A stretch of DNA of 64,000 nucleotides from Armillaria gallica. Its lineage: Eukaryota > Basidiomycota > Agaricomycetes > Agaricales > Physalacriaceae. The translations under genes and the position numbers were made by a program. The notes below the pieces were generated by a model. It saw only the letters and a list, made by a program, of their open reading frames with translations, had not been told where the DNA came from and ran no database searches. Positions 1 to 10,774 of the stretch are shown one piece after another. Where the stretch lies: assembly GCA_037576215.1 (NCBI GenBank), contig JBANDB010000002.1, forward strand, positions 3,844,001 to 3,908,000. Direction: 5' to 3'. Every line of letters begins with the position of its first letter. The first letter of the stretch is position 1.

Positions 1-1
1 T

Positions 2-433
2 GCGGAGCTGATCGATTCTAAAGTAGGAACTATGTTCCGGTTCAGTGGAACCCGTTGCTGACTCGAACTATAGACGCCGGACTTCAAGCGAATCAACAAT
101 GAACGTGGTGCGTACGGTAATACAATCATTATGCAATGCTAGTCCTGATGGAATTCAGATCTCATCCCTATATTGCCTGGGAGAGGCCTCGGGTATGCTC
201 ACCCTGAAGGCGAGGTCCATATCCTCCAACCAGGCTCAGCTGTCGCTTGTCCGGGTGGGTCAAGATTCTCTGGTTATATCTATATACCTGACGAAGCAAT
301 GATCACAGGTAACGACGATGCGACTGACTCGCAGTGCCAGATCGAAACAGTTCCAAACATTTTTGTGGGAAATATTCTGGATCATCTTGGCCCCTACGAG
401 GGCATTTCCATCGGCACAATATTTTGTTTTTAA
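2..433 (+). pseudogene. 3' remnant of a class 3 (alpha/beta-hydrolase) lipase gene, cut by the window edge
   Basis: Only the C-terminal part of a secreted class 3 lipase is visible. Positions 2-52 read AELIDSKVGTMFRFSGT, the stretch leading to the family's GTPR motif. The reading then shifts frame into VADSNY...NVVRTV (54-115), and a third segment (149-254) reads WNSDLIPILPGRGLGYAHP, followed by PEGEVHI. A plausible 54-nt GT..AG intron at 255-308 joins CPG to NDDATDSQCQIETVPNIF, giving a normal lipase C terminus that ends with TAA at 431-433. The frame change at about 50-54, and an in-frame TGA at 146-148 with no intron of usable length to remove it, suggest a disabled gene. A sequencing or assembly error is the main alternative. 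The catalytic region lies outside the window. Confidence 0.55.
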
Positions 434-2275
434 CTTCAAGCCTTAACGCTCAAGTCAAAGCTTTAAGCTTGGCTTTTGTCGTCGACCGTTAGTTGTCGAG
501 TTTTATACTATTTCTTTAATGGATATTCATGGACAAGTTTGACGGTACCGAAATGACGGGAAAGCTCCACGGTCGCGGCATCATTCAAGGCAGATAATTT
601 GAGACCAGCGCTACTTATCCAATTTGATCGAACAGTAACTGCCTCAAGAGAAAATGAGTGTTCTTTGCCCGCAGAGATCTTACGCACGAAGACCAACCGA
701 TGTCCACTGTGCAAGCCGGACCTACGGTAAAAACGTATTTCTCTTGGGCGCTATATGGAAGAACAAGACTAGCCGTTATTAGAGGGTGTCGACCTGCAAC
801 ATAATGAGTTCCATTAGGTCCACTTGCACAAGACCCAGGTTCCTTCAGCACAAAAAGCTATTGTTTTATTGATGGACTTCGAAACAGGAGCACACAAGAA
901 GTATAAAGTAAAAATTTTAACACGTCAAAAACGGTGCTCCATGGGTCGTCGCTCCTCAATTCATGGTCTGGCTTCTTCCATTCCCATGGTATGTACTGCA
1001 TCGACGACTTCTTTCAAGCCACGAACATGCAGTACAGATGGGAAGGAAGAACGTCAGACAATGATGAGTCTCGACGCCCATACGAGACGTTTCGTGGCCG
1101 TTAGGAAGCACACCGATAGGATATATGATTAACCCGGGTGGGCGTCTAGTCCAACGATACGGGGAGTAAAAAGCGACGGACTTTCGCAAACGGGAGAGAA
1201 GAGAAGGGGGTATTACGATAACAAAAGATGGTAGCTCGCCTTTTTATACTGCAACAAGCGGCTCCATTTATGGAATTTCATTGACAAATCCCATGGTTCG
1301 GAAACCTGCGCGAATTGCGTGTCCAGATTATCAAGATCAATCATCAGGGAAAACGGAAATGTCAAATGGAGGCAAATGTAGGGCACTGCACGCAGGGAAA
1401 TCGTGACGGCAAAGGAGGCGGCGGTGGCCACCGAGACTGAGCTGATGAGATGAACACGCTAAGTGCCCAGCCTTAGTGCACCGGTATTCGTAAGACTACG
1501 CACCAGTTTCGCCGTTGTTATTGCAAGAAACGACCTCTATAGGATGTGCGGCTCCGACTGTTTCTAAAAAAGTTCTTCGTGACGCCACCGCTTTCGAGGG
1601 CCCTTATACTTTGTTCCGACTAGTAGCGGACCGACGAAATTGGTAAATCTTGAAATTTCAGGTCCCAGCTGAATATACTTATACCAATCTCATTGGCTTC
1701 GTGGTCCACCTATTGACTGTATTGTAAATTCTGCTCCTCAAATATATGGATGTTGACTGGCAGTTTACCACTTTAGACCTTCACAATTTGCATTGTCCAT
1801 GCCTGAGGAGACATGTCAGCACGAATCAGCACAGACCCCTGCAAAATATGCTTCCGTCTTGCTTCCGCTATGATATAATTTAGTTCCGTGGCGGCCGATT
1901 GGTAAATATTCCCCTGGCTTGTATATTGCGCTTTTTGCATAGCGCCAGTATACTGCCATCTGGAGTAGGTTTATAGGGGGTGACCTGTCGGTAAATAGAT
2001 GGTGTTATAGAACTTTGACAAAAAGGAGGAGTCACCGCTACAAGACCGAGATAAAACCTTTATATAGACCGCACATCCACAAAGAGAACCGGCGTTTCGG
2101 TGTGATGAACGCTATCTGATGATATAAGTACCTCCTCGTGGAATAACACTATTGACTGTTCACTTTCAAACAAACGAATGGAACTGCAACTTATGAAGCA
2201 TTATTAAATGATATAAACGACAGTCATTCATGACGACCATACTTTTATGTACTATTTCGACCATCCATCTGCAAT
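434..2275. other. Intergenic stretch, no supported gene
   Basis: About 1.8 kb with many short open frames but none that join across plausible introns into a recognisable protein. Two overlapping minus-strand frames (508-714 and 615-851) share a segment in different phases, but no splice choice makes a convincing product. The part near 2166-2275 is probably the 3' UTR of the FKBP gene. No tRNA-like cloverleaf or terminal inverted repeat was noticed. Confidence 0.5.
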
Positions 2276-3713
2276 CTACTTGATATTGATGAGCTTGCAT
2301 TCTGAAAACAAGTCGGTCAGAACGAAGAAGTAAGGGATAAAATATCACAAACCAAATATAAGCGTCGAATTTCCTGGAATACCGGATTGGCCTTTTTTAC
2401 CGTACGCCAAAGCAGGTGGAATAGTAAGTACACGTTCCCCTCCGGCCTGCATTCCGACGAGACCTTGGTCCCATCCTGTCCGACTGTTGAGAGGCAACAT
2501 ATATATCACGAACAGAAACACACCTTTGATGACCTCACCCGCACCAAGGTGGAAGGAGAACTAAGGAAATATCAATACGGACATCATCTCAGGAAACCAG
2601 ACAACGGACAGGTTTTCCTTTGGTGTTCGAGTCGAAAATTTTGCCGGAAGTAAGTTTACCAATGTACCTCATTTGAATGGTATTGCCTTTCTTCGCTTGT
2701 GGTCCCGTTCCGATTTTTGAGTCTTTGATCTTCAAACCTCCTGGTAGCTCTTTTTCAACTGATGTCTTGCCGGTGGTCTCAGCCTTTTCTTTCTTGTCCT
2801 TTTTGCTGGGTTTGTCGGATTTGTCGGTTGGAGCATCGGCCTCGACTGGGACTGGTTTCCCGTCTTCGCCTTTCTGCTTTTTGGCTTTCTTTTTTTCTGC
2901 TTTGGAGAGCTTCGAGCTGTCGATATCCATGTCCGTTGACTCGCGAGGTCGCTTTAGGGACTTTTCTGCAGCATCATCATTGACTTCTTCAAATCGACTG
3001 TGATAATCTGTAAGCGTGTCATACAGTAAACAAAAGGTTGTTCAAAGTACCTGGCGTCACTGTCAAACTCTTCCGGTTCGATTTCGACATCAGAGCTGAC
3101 GTCCCTGAGGTCATAAGCTCCCTCGTCGTCGCTCATCGACCCCTCTGAGTCCGAGTCGAAATTTCGCTGGTCTGCAGATTGACATCAGTATAACGATGAG
3201 GACTAATTTCTTGAGGACATACCAATGATGTGTCCGCTCACATAAATCGTACTTGCAAAGACATTAGTCGGCAATAGCGTATAAAACTAATAACGCACTT
3301 TTCACCGGTTGTTTCAAATTTGTACAAGCCGCCTTCGTTGAGCACAATGTTGGTTACCACTTGTTCTACCTGTTAAAGAACGCGTGAGTCCAAATTATGC
3401 CTAAGGTAACTCATGTAGGTACCTTTCCCACAGACAATGAACATAACACGGTAGTGATGGTTTCCTCCTCCGGGTCATCATCCTCATCTTCGTCATAGGC
3501 GACGTTTGGGTATGTCAGCTTGACCGTACTTCTGCCTGACTTGCTCGGCGCTTCTGAGTCGTCACCGATTGCAATGTTGGTGACCGTTCTGTCATTGTGA
3601 CCTTCGATAATTTCAGGCTTTCCAGGCGTCAGTTTGATGCTCCTACATGGAGAGATGAGTACAGAAAGCATTGAAAGAGATCCCACATACCAGAGCGCAA
3701 GAGTGATAGTCAT
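2276..3713 (-). CDS. Nucleolar FKBP-type peptidyl-prolyl isomerase (Fpr3/Fpr4/FKBP39 family)
   Basis: Spliced by eye, this gives a protein of the nucleolar FKBP class. It starts MTITLALW (first exon 3691-3713) and continues [20 protein letters not shown], a nucleoplasmin-like N-terminal domain interrupted by acidic runs ([11 protein letters not shown] and later [15 protein letters not shown]). A Lys-rich linker ([11 protein letters not shown]) follows, then a C-terminal FKBP domain: [49 protein letters not shown]. The family's aromatic pocket residues Tyr, Phe, Trp and Tyr are present, so proline isomerase activity is expected. The last intron hides a short final exon, FECKLINIK, with the stop at 2276-2278. 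Family members act in the nucleolus as histone chaperones and prolyl isomerases in rDNA chromatin. The gene diverges from ARPC4 with 133 bp between start codons. At least seven introns of about 45-60 nt are inferred. Confidence 0.88.
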
Positions 3714-3846
3714 TTTGCAGAAACAAATGAAGGAACGATGCTAAGAGCAAGGTTGAAAAAAAATCACGATCGAAGATTTCGAGCGCCGACCGAAACGCCC
3801 TTAGTCGTGACCGTGATCGTCGACTGCAACGCTCAGGACTCAGATC

Positions 3847-4664
3847 ATGGTACGCCTTATTCTGCCATTCCATCTGCCTTGCTCAACGTTCTTCGCAGTC
3901 GAACGCTCTTAGACCGTATCTTGCGGCTGTCAGGTCTACTTTGACGGCGGCTTTGACTCTGGAAAGCTTTTCATCGCAGGTACGTCGATTTCATCGTTGG
4001 CAGGCCTGTACTTAAGTCGATATCCAGGTCGTCGAACGACACAACAAACCCGAAGTAGAGGCATCGTCAGTACCATTTCCTTGCCATAATTTGCTCACTG
4101 ACTCCTTGTTGTGCAGGGGATCCAAGGAAGTCCTTCTCAACCCTCTGATCATTTCAAGAAACGAAAATGAACGCGTCTTAATCGAACCGTCAATCAATTC
4201 CATTCGATTGAGTATCAAGATCAAGCAAGCCGATGAAATAGAGCGCATACTGTGTCACAAATTTACTCGCTTCATGATGCAGAGGGCAGAGAGCTTCATA
4301 GTGCTGCGGCGAAAGCCTGTACAGGTGAGCACCTCTACGTACCATATGCGTCTTTCAATTTATCCATGTCTACCTTCCAGGGATATGATATCTCTTTCTT
4401 AATTACCAACACCCATTCTGAGACCATGCTGAAGCACAAGATCGTCGATTTCATCATTGAGTACATCAGGTCTTTACTACTCCTCATCAGCCGCTCAATA
4501 CACCACAGATTTATGAAAGAGGTGGACCGAGAAATCAGCGATATGAAGCTCAGTTTGAACGCAAGAGCCCGAATTGTCGCAGAGTCGTATCTTACTGCTG
4601 TGAGATTCCTTCCCTTTCCCGTGTCTGTCACTTCATTGACATCACATTGCAGATTAGTACATAA
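3847..4664 (+). CDS. ARPC4: Arp2/3 complex 20 kDa subunit (ARPC4)
   Basis: Seven exons encode about 170 residues that follow ARPC4 along its whole length: [108 protein letters not shown]. The usual family length is 168. ARPC4 is a core scaffold of the seven-subunit actin-nucleating Arp2/3 complex, which works at cortical patches during endocytosis. Inferred exons are 3847-3849, 3899-3979, 4028-4065, 4117-4324, 4381-4469, 4509-4599 and 4653-4664. The first coding exon is the ATG alone; splicing to 3899 restores the family N terminus MSNALRPY. The last exon adds only IST and a stop. Confidence 0.93.
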
Positions 4665-4822
4665 CTGTATTCTCTCTCTCAGACCATTCATGAATGTACT
4701 ATTACGCTGGAGGACATCGTGACATACTCGACAGATCATACCACATCCCTATTTATTGCGATTAGACCTGACAAACACGGATTGGGTACCCTGCATTCTC
4801 CGCAGCAAATGGAATGATTAGT

Positions 4823-5476
4823 TCAAGTCTGTAGCCTTTGCTCGAGTTTTCCTTTTACTTTATCCCTCCACTCCCACTCTAAGATGCTATAACAGGCCAC
4901 GTCGCAATAGCCGCCCCTTTCTGTCCTCCAACCTTCTCTCTTCTCCCCCTCCAGTTTCGCACCGGCAACTTTATCTAGCCATCCCCTCATGGCAACATTA
5001 ATCGTCGCCGTTTCAAACGTCGCCCGATGCAACGCCTGATCTTCAAAGACGTAGACCAACAAAGTGTAGAGTACATCTGTTGCGATGCCAGTTCCAAATA
5101 ACGCGGGACAAACCGCGATTCCGATTTCGCATGATTTATTCGTCTCCTCCAAGTTGAAATAGCCAGCTAATCCTCCGAACTTGCACTTTCCCTTATTGTC
5201 GGCGACGTGGATATGAAAATCACGGATACTGGGATTCTCTGATCGTGTTTCCCGGCGTAGGCGCATTCCCTCAGCCGAAACGCTCTCAGGGAAAATGGGA
5301 AGGTAACGCAGGAATTCTGGATCACTGCGTAGTTGGGCGACCACCTCATCTTCTGAAGGATGCGGGGGGACGAGCTTAATGCGCCCAGTGACCGAGGTCA
5401 GGACGATGTTGTGGGTAGGCATTGAGAGTCCTGATGATTCGTGTAACGGTGTACATAAGCTATCGATTAAACGCAT
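4823..5476 (-). CDS. GNAT-family N-acetyltransferase (RimJ/RimL-like)
   Basis: Single-exon ORF of 217 residues. The central part reads HIHVADNKGKCKFGGLAGYF, CEIGIAVCPALFGTGIATDV and ALHRATFETATINVAMRGWL. This is the order of a GNAT acetyltransferase of the ribosomal-protein-acetylating type: a strand pair, the acetyl-CoA pyrophosphate loop (here PALFGTGIAT, a loose version of the Q/R-x-x-G-x-G/A motif), then the AxxxNxA-type helix. The substrate cannot be inferred. Agaricomycetes carry many such paralogues, often acting on small molecules or N termini. Translation may start at the internal Met 19 (MPTHNIVLTS, about 5422), which places the first beta strand close to the N terminus as in relatives. 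It converges on ARPC4 and lies about 310 bp downstream of the helicase stop codon. Confidence 0.75.
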   Translation of the reverse strand: MRLIDSLCTPLHESSGLSMPTHNIVLTSVTGRIKLVPPHPSEDEVVAQLRSDPEFLRYLPIFPESVSAEGMRLRRETRSENPSIRDFHIHVADNKGKCKFGGLAGYFNLEETNKSCEIGIAVCPALFGTGIATDVLYTLLVYVFEDQALHRATFETATINVAMRGWLDKVAGAKLEGEKREGWRTERGGYCDVACYSILEWEWRDKVKGKLEQRLQT

Positions 5477-5508
5477 AAGGTAGTGATAAGTAATTTCATA
5501 AGCTTCAG

Positions 5509-8500
5509 CTAGGTCTGTGCCTGCTGGTTCCTGATGCCGAAAAGTTCAATTATCTCTGCCTTAGGTTAGTAATAGTAGATCACGATAGCCAGGTGTATAT
5601 CTACCTTGTAAACGAGCTTCCTTCCTTTGGAGGGGCGTTTCAGTCCTCTTGGTACCGGAGAATGCTTGTTTGATCAACGCTTTCTTCTTCTCTTGGATAT
5701 CGAGCACCTATGCACGGTGAACGATAGAGTTCTGTAGAGTGCCATGAGTTACCCACTTTCGACTCGACAGTATTTTCAGCGATAAGCTGATAGACATGGA
5801 CACTTTTCTTTTGTCCGATACGATTTACCCTGTCGATTGCTTGACTCTCAATTCCTTCCTGCGGGGAATTATATGTCTGTTGACTAGCAGAGCTCGTGAC
5901 GTATCCTCACCTGCCACCAGCTAGAAAGAAAATGAGTAAAGTCAAACGCAAAGGTTGTTATGTGACTTACGGATCCATACTAGTCGAGGGTACACATCTA
6001 TTAAGATATGTTTGAAGCGATGACGAAAGACCGGGCTCACAGGAAAACATTATTGGCAACTGTTTGATCAAACGCTGTCAGAGAGCACGGAAAGCATGCA
6101 CATAAATCCACGTACCCGTTAAATTCAAGCCAAGAGCACCCTAGCAAGGAAATGTTATACGGGCACCCATAGGACATACTTAACTCAACCGTACCGCTTT
6201 CAATGATAGCAGCAAGACTTTGGGATTGTTCACTTCACCCAGAATCTCGCGATCTACATCAGTTCTGGCCTGGGCTTTACCTTTACCCTTTTTCTTGCGG
6301 GATGACTCGTCGTCAGAAACAATCAAGTCGTCCATGTCATCTTGCGACATTGGCACAAAGTCGCTATCTTGGTCATCCGCTGCGTCTTCATCAGAATCTT
6401 CCACGACGATCCGTTTCGTCCTCTGTCGCCCTTGGTGCGGCGCCTCGTTTCGAGAGGCTTCTGGGACCGGCACAGAAAACCTTGTCAACACTTCCTGCCT
6501 CTTTTTTGCTGACATGCGGCCGTCAAACCGCTCGTACGCGATACTGATAGCGCATTCAGCCCAAGTCACAGTCTCAGGAGCAAAGATTTACCCTTTCATA
6601 TCCAATGCTTCCGCGACCTTGGGATCTTGTCAGCAGCGCGACAGAGATATACAGTTTATGTATACCTTGTCTAAGAACGACGTGAATTGGGAAAATACCA
6701 AGGATTTTTCAGAATGGGGTATCAGCGTGAGGAGATGTATAAGTTGTTCAATCTTTGCCGAAGAACCATTTTGGAAGACTTCTTCATCGTCGTCTGATCC
6801 TGGTAGCTGCGTAAGTTCGGTAGGCGGCGGCGGTTCAATCACGTCAGTCCACGAAAGGGTACGGCGGTCCTAGATGCATATAAAAAGCAATGTGACGCAG
6901 TGCAGGGTGTAGTCATACCATAGGACATTTTGCCTGTCTTGATATAATTTCAGTGATGCTATGATATCACTAAAGTAAGAGATGGCTTATGAGTAACAAC
7001 AAGGAAATGTATACCACTGGAGGCAGAACACATGTGCACAACTCGTTATTCGGGTATTGATGTTGTCAGGGACATTGAAACAGATAGGGCATTCTTGGGA
7101 ATCCTCGATCGCCTGTAGGATCAAGGTCTGCAATCTCGCCTTATCCTTTGGCGTCAGTTTGACTTGGGGGACGGTATCAGACCCCGAATCGTCGCTGTCG
7201 ACGGCGGACCTCAATTGATCTAGATAATTACGAGGAACGAGACTTGGGTGCAAAGCGATCTGCCGCATACGGGTGAGCATACTTAGAACGTTCGTCTGCA
7301 TCTGTCAAACATGTCAGCACACTGCATTCACATCATTGAGTACACAAACTTTGTTGGCCTCTCCTCTAGCAATAAATCCTTCCAAACGTTGTTGTGAAAG
7401 GTTCTCAATCTCGTCGTACAATGCCTGTGGATCAGTCAACTAAGTGATGCTTCGGTGACGGTGTCCCTGGGTGTCCTTACTCTAGCGTCATCGTGAAGGG
7501 TGACAGGTACCAGCGTCATCTCAACCTGGGTCAGCAAGGAATTCAGTATCAAGTAGACGTATTTGAGCCGATTCTCACCGGAGGAAGAGGTATTAGAGGT
7601 TTCCCGGTATTGTCTTGCATCTGCGGGCGTCAGTTATCGGGCTATGTTAAGAAGTTGTGGAATTGTACCTCTTTCGTACGTCTGATGCATACGTGGGACA
7701 TCAAAGCCTACGTATATGGTGGGATGAATACTGATGTCATAAGCGTATAGTTTCACGTACTCACTCGTAGTAGCTCGACTCCGGATGGGAGACCGTCCTT
7801 CAAAGGACGAAGCAGCAACCGTTTGAAGAAGTCTTCTTGATCCAACGGCCCACAAATACGAAGGAAAGTCAGAATCGAGCCGAGATCCTGATACACGAAA
7901 GATTAATGATGAGTTAGCCAAGGGTCTGCTTCTGGCGTACTCTGGGTGAATTGATCTGGAAACGTATGTGTTAATCGATACCCAAGAACAGCTGACAAGA
8001 GAACGAACTATGGGAGTGCCTGTTAACACCCATCTACGGTCTCCACTGAGACCACAAACAGCCTTTGCCATCTTAGTTTTGGGATTACGAATGCTATGGC
8101 CTTCATCGAGAATAATTCTCTATGACAATGTTAAGCGGCGATAGAATTGCGTAGCATGACGTAAAGCACCTTCCACTGTACTTCAAAAAGGGATTTTCCT
8201 ATCTTTCTCTTCTTCTTGCTGGGGCCATCGATGGGAGCAGTACCACTGTGCTCCGAAGCAACAGTTTGGTATGTGGTAAGAACGACATCATACCCTGCCA
8301 GTTCTTGTGGGCTCATAGACCGATTTGGGCCGTAATAGACGCGTACTGTTAAAGCACCAGGAGCACAGTGATCTTGAATCTGCTTTTCCCAGTTAGAAAG
8401 TACAGAGAGCGGGACCACTGCCCGAGTCAGAGATACATTTCACCGGAGATGCATTACGGCTCACCAATTAGAGTACTGTTTGAAAAATGAGCTGGACGGT

Positions 8501-10397
8501 CGTGTCCCGTGGCCAGAACCAGAGCAATCATAGTCAACGTCTTTCCCTGAGGTCCGGAGAACATATAAGGAGACTGTAATGTTCCGTTGCTCAGTTGCTC
8601 ACCAAACCCTGTCAAGACAGTTCAGTGCGAGGATGTAATAGATGTGATAATAGACTATACCATAGCATCTGCAAAGAGGGCACCCCTTCCGAGAACTGGG
8701 GGGCTTGTTTGAGGCGTTTTCGTGGCCACTTCGAACGGACTGTTAGCCAACGCTCAGAGCGCACAACAGAAGGATACCATTATAATAATAAGTCTGCCCA
8801 TGATAAGTTAAACACTAGAAGATGCTTCACGACTATTTGAAGTTGTGCACACCTTGTTCCCGTCCTTCCTTAATTGCCAAAACTGGACAGGCTTATCAGT
8901 GTCTTTCTTGGGAAGAACCGGGTATTCTCGTTCGATACACCATTGCAGTCCCTGGCACTGCAAAAGATACGATGAAACACTTTCTTGTCTTGTGTCGAAG
9001 AGACTGACCTGATGTTTCATTAAATCGACTACTAGGTTCCCTTGTTCGATTCCAGGAGGAGAAGGATGTAACGGTAAGTTCAATATATCTTCGGTGGAGC
9101 AGACGGAATCCAGAAGAGAGCTTCGACGTCCTTCATCATCAACTTTCTCAAGACTGTTGATAATCTGACGCAGTTCCGCAGCCTTTCGCAGCGCTTCCTG
9201 TTGCTTCCTGGCAGCTTCTGTCTGGGCGGGTTTGACGCCCGGAGCACGAGATGATCCCGCCACTGGAAGGGCCGAGCTTTGACTGGACGGTACCTGCCCC
9301 CTCCGGGAACCAAACCCACGCTGGCCGGGTGTTGACCATATGAGAAGTGGTTCAAGTGTATCGTGCTTGTTAGACGTCCCGTAGATTTTGAGGCTCCTAA
9401 ATATAAAATTAGTACTCCTAATCACTACGATTCTTTTGCACACCAACATATTCAGGGTGTACCCTCTAAACCCACTTACTGTTACGGAGTTAGCCAAGGT
9501 ATCATCCAGATGTTAGAATCTCACAATTTCCGTCGTGAATCACCCCTTCACAAGTGATTAGGCGGCGGTCCATGAGAGGCGCCAGCTTCGCAGCTAAGGC
9601 CCTAGGAATATGTCCCACCTGGACCCTCCCTATGTTTAATACTCTGACCGCGTTTCTGTGAGAGGAAAACGCGTAAGACTAATATCTTTCACGTCTGGGA
9701 GGGCTGATACATACGCGTCATAAGCATTATTCACGTCCCTCTGAATGATGACTTCCTCGCCGGGTCCAACAAGACCTTGGTTATGTCAGTAAGAACAGGG
9801 TGGATTTAGGCATAAAAGACCTTTGTAGTACTGTAATCCGACGACGTTTGTTCGCATCGTGGAGTACAGTTCGTCCGCGGGTTCTTCTTCTGGTACTTCA
9901 TCCGCGACGAGAGTTTCATCCACAGGCGTGGATGATGGAGGACGTGCTGACGTAGCAGGTAGCTGGGCCGACGAGGCAGGTCGCTGAGACGATGGTGCAG
10001 GTCGCTGGGATCCAGACACCGCCTCTTGCAGAGCCTTCCTCTTCTTCTGACTGGGAATGCTGGTCGCGGATGCGTTGATAGAAGTAGACTTGACCGTTTG
10101 TGCAGATGGAGGGATGTCTGCAGGATCGACGCGTCTTTCCGATACGGCCTTGCGAATCCTGCGCTGATCGTCCGACCTGAAGAAAGGGTCGATTGAAGTG
10201 AATTCCAGAGAAAAGAATTTGACCCACCTTAAATCTCTGAATCCATGAATGTTTTCCAGATTCGCTGAGGCAAGTTGGGCAAGAATGGACGGGGTGACGC
10301 AGCCCCTATGAAGCAATATCGTCAGGCAGAGTACGCTACAGATGAAAAGTCCGGACCAGTGGCGCCATTCTACTGTATCACCGTACTCATGAGTCAT
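5509..10397 (-). CDS. Rad5/HLTF-type SNF2 helicase with HIRAN and RING domains
   Basis: A long multi-exon gene. After a Ser/Pro-rich N terminus comes a HIRAN domain that binds 3' DNA ends (VVGLQYYKGLVGPGEEVII, RDVNNAYDANAVRV, GHIPRALAAKLAPLMD; about 9560-9880). The SNF2 ATPase follows: GLQWCIEREYPVLPKKD, LGRGALFADAM+GL+GKTLTMIALV (Walker A spread over three exons), VVLTTYQTVASEH, IILDEGHSIRNPKTKMA (DEGH Walker B) and RRWVLTGTPI. A C3HC4-type RING sits inside the helicase (CPICFNVPDNINTRITSCAHVFC, about 7000-7100), as in Rad5 and HLTF. The C-terminal helicase lobe ends EGIES...DRVNRIGQKKSVHVYQL and finishes with IIELFGIRNQQAQT. These enzymes polyubiquitinate PCNA and reverse stalled forks. A basic patch, SKKKRKIGK, lies between Walker A and B. 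The start codon is unresolved: 10397 is the upstream limit of the open frame, and the true start may be near 10200. The gene diverges from NSE4. Confidence 0.87.
8603..8608 (-). other. 6-nt microexon coding Gly-Leu of the Walker A motif
   Basis: The upstream exon ends ...LFADAM at 8661 and the downstream exon begins GKTLTMIALV at 8546. Between them, removing two canonical introns (8609-8660, GTATAG...GACAG, 52 nt; 8547-8602, GTGAGC...CTCAG, 56 nt) leaves only GGTTTG. The join reads DAM-GL-GKT, exactly the SNF2 Walker A (DAMGLGKT). Reading straight through gives no acceptable protein. Confidence 0.85.
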
Positions 10398-10774
10398 CGT
10401 CTGTCCATACCGTAGTGTACCGGTTGTGATAGCCGTGCCCTACGAAACCTGGTATCAATGACACGTCCTGATAAAGAGCAAGAGAACATCAGAAACCTTG
10501 CACGGCAAAGGGCCGTGACATTTAGCACGGGTCGATTTGCTATACTAGATAGAAATTAAAGATGATACTCGAAATTATACAGCAACTCGCTCACGCCAAA
10601 ATGGTGAGGCACGCTCATGCGGGGCGCAAATTTTCAAGAAAAGAGGGCGAAATATTCCAAATTGAAATTTAATATGGAGTTACGAGACCTCATCACGTGC
10701 GTCGCGTCAACGTGCCTGGAAGACACGACCAAACACGCACTTCCTAATTGTTTTCCACCACCACGCGCCAGACG
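10398..10774. promoter_or_regulatory. Shared upstream region of the Rad5/HLTF-like gene and NSE4
   Basis: About 380 bp between the outermost helicase start candidate and the NSE4 ATG. It should contain promoters firing in both directions. No specific operator was identified by eye. Part of it may be 5' UTR or a first exon of the helicase gene, whose start is unresolved. Confidence 0.4.

Noticed and set aside
508..1189. Overlapping minus-strand frames with protein-like patches
   Set aside because: No intron choice joins them in phase and no family pattern is visible.
1550..1960. Two loosely similar blocks around GCGGACCGACGAAATTGG and GCGGCCGATTGG, considered as ends of a mobile element
   Set aside because: The match is short and imperfect, with no transposase, target-site duplication or inverted termini.
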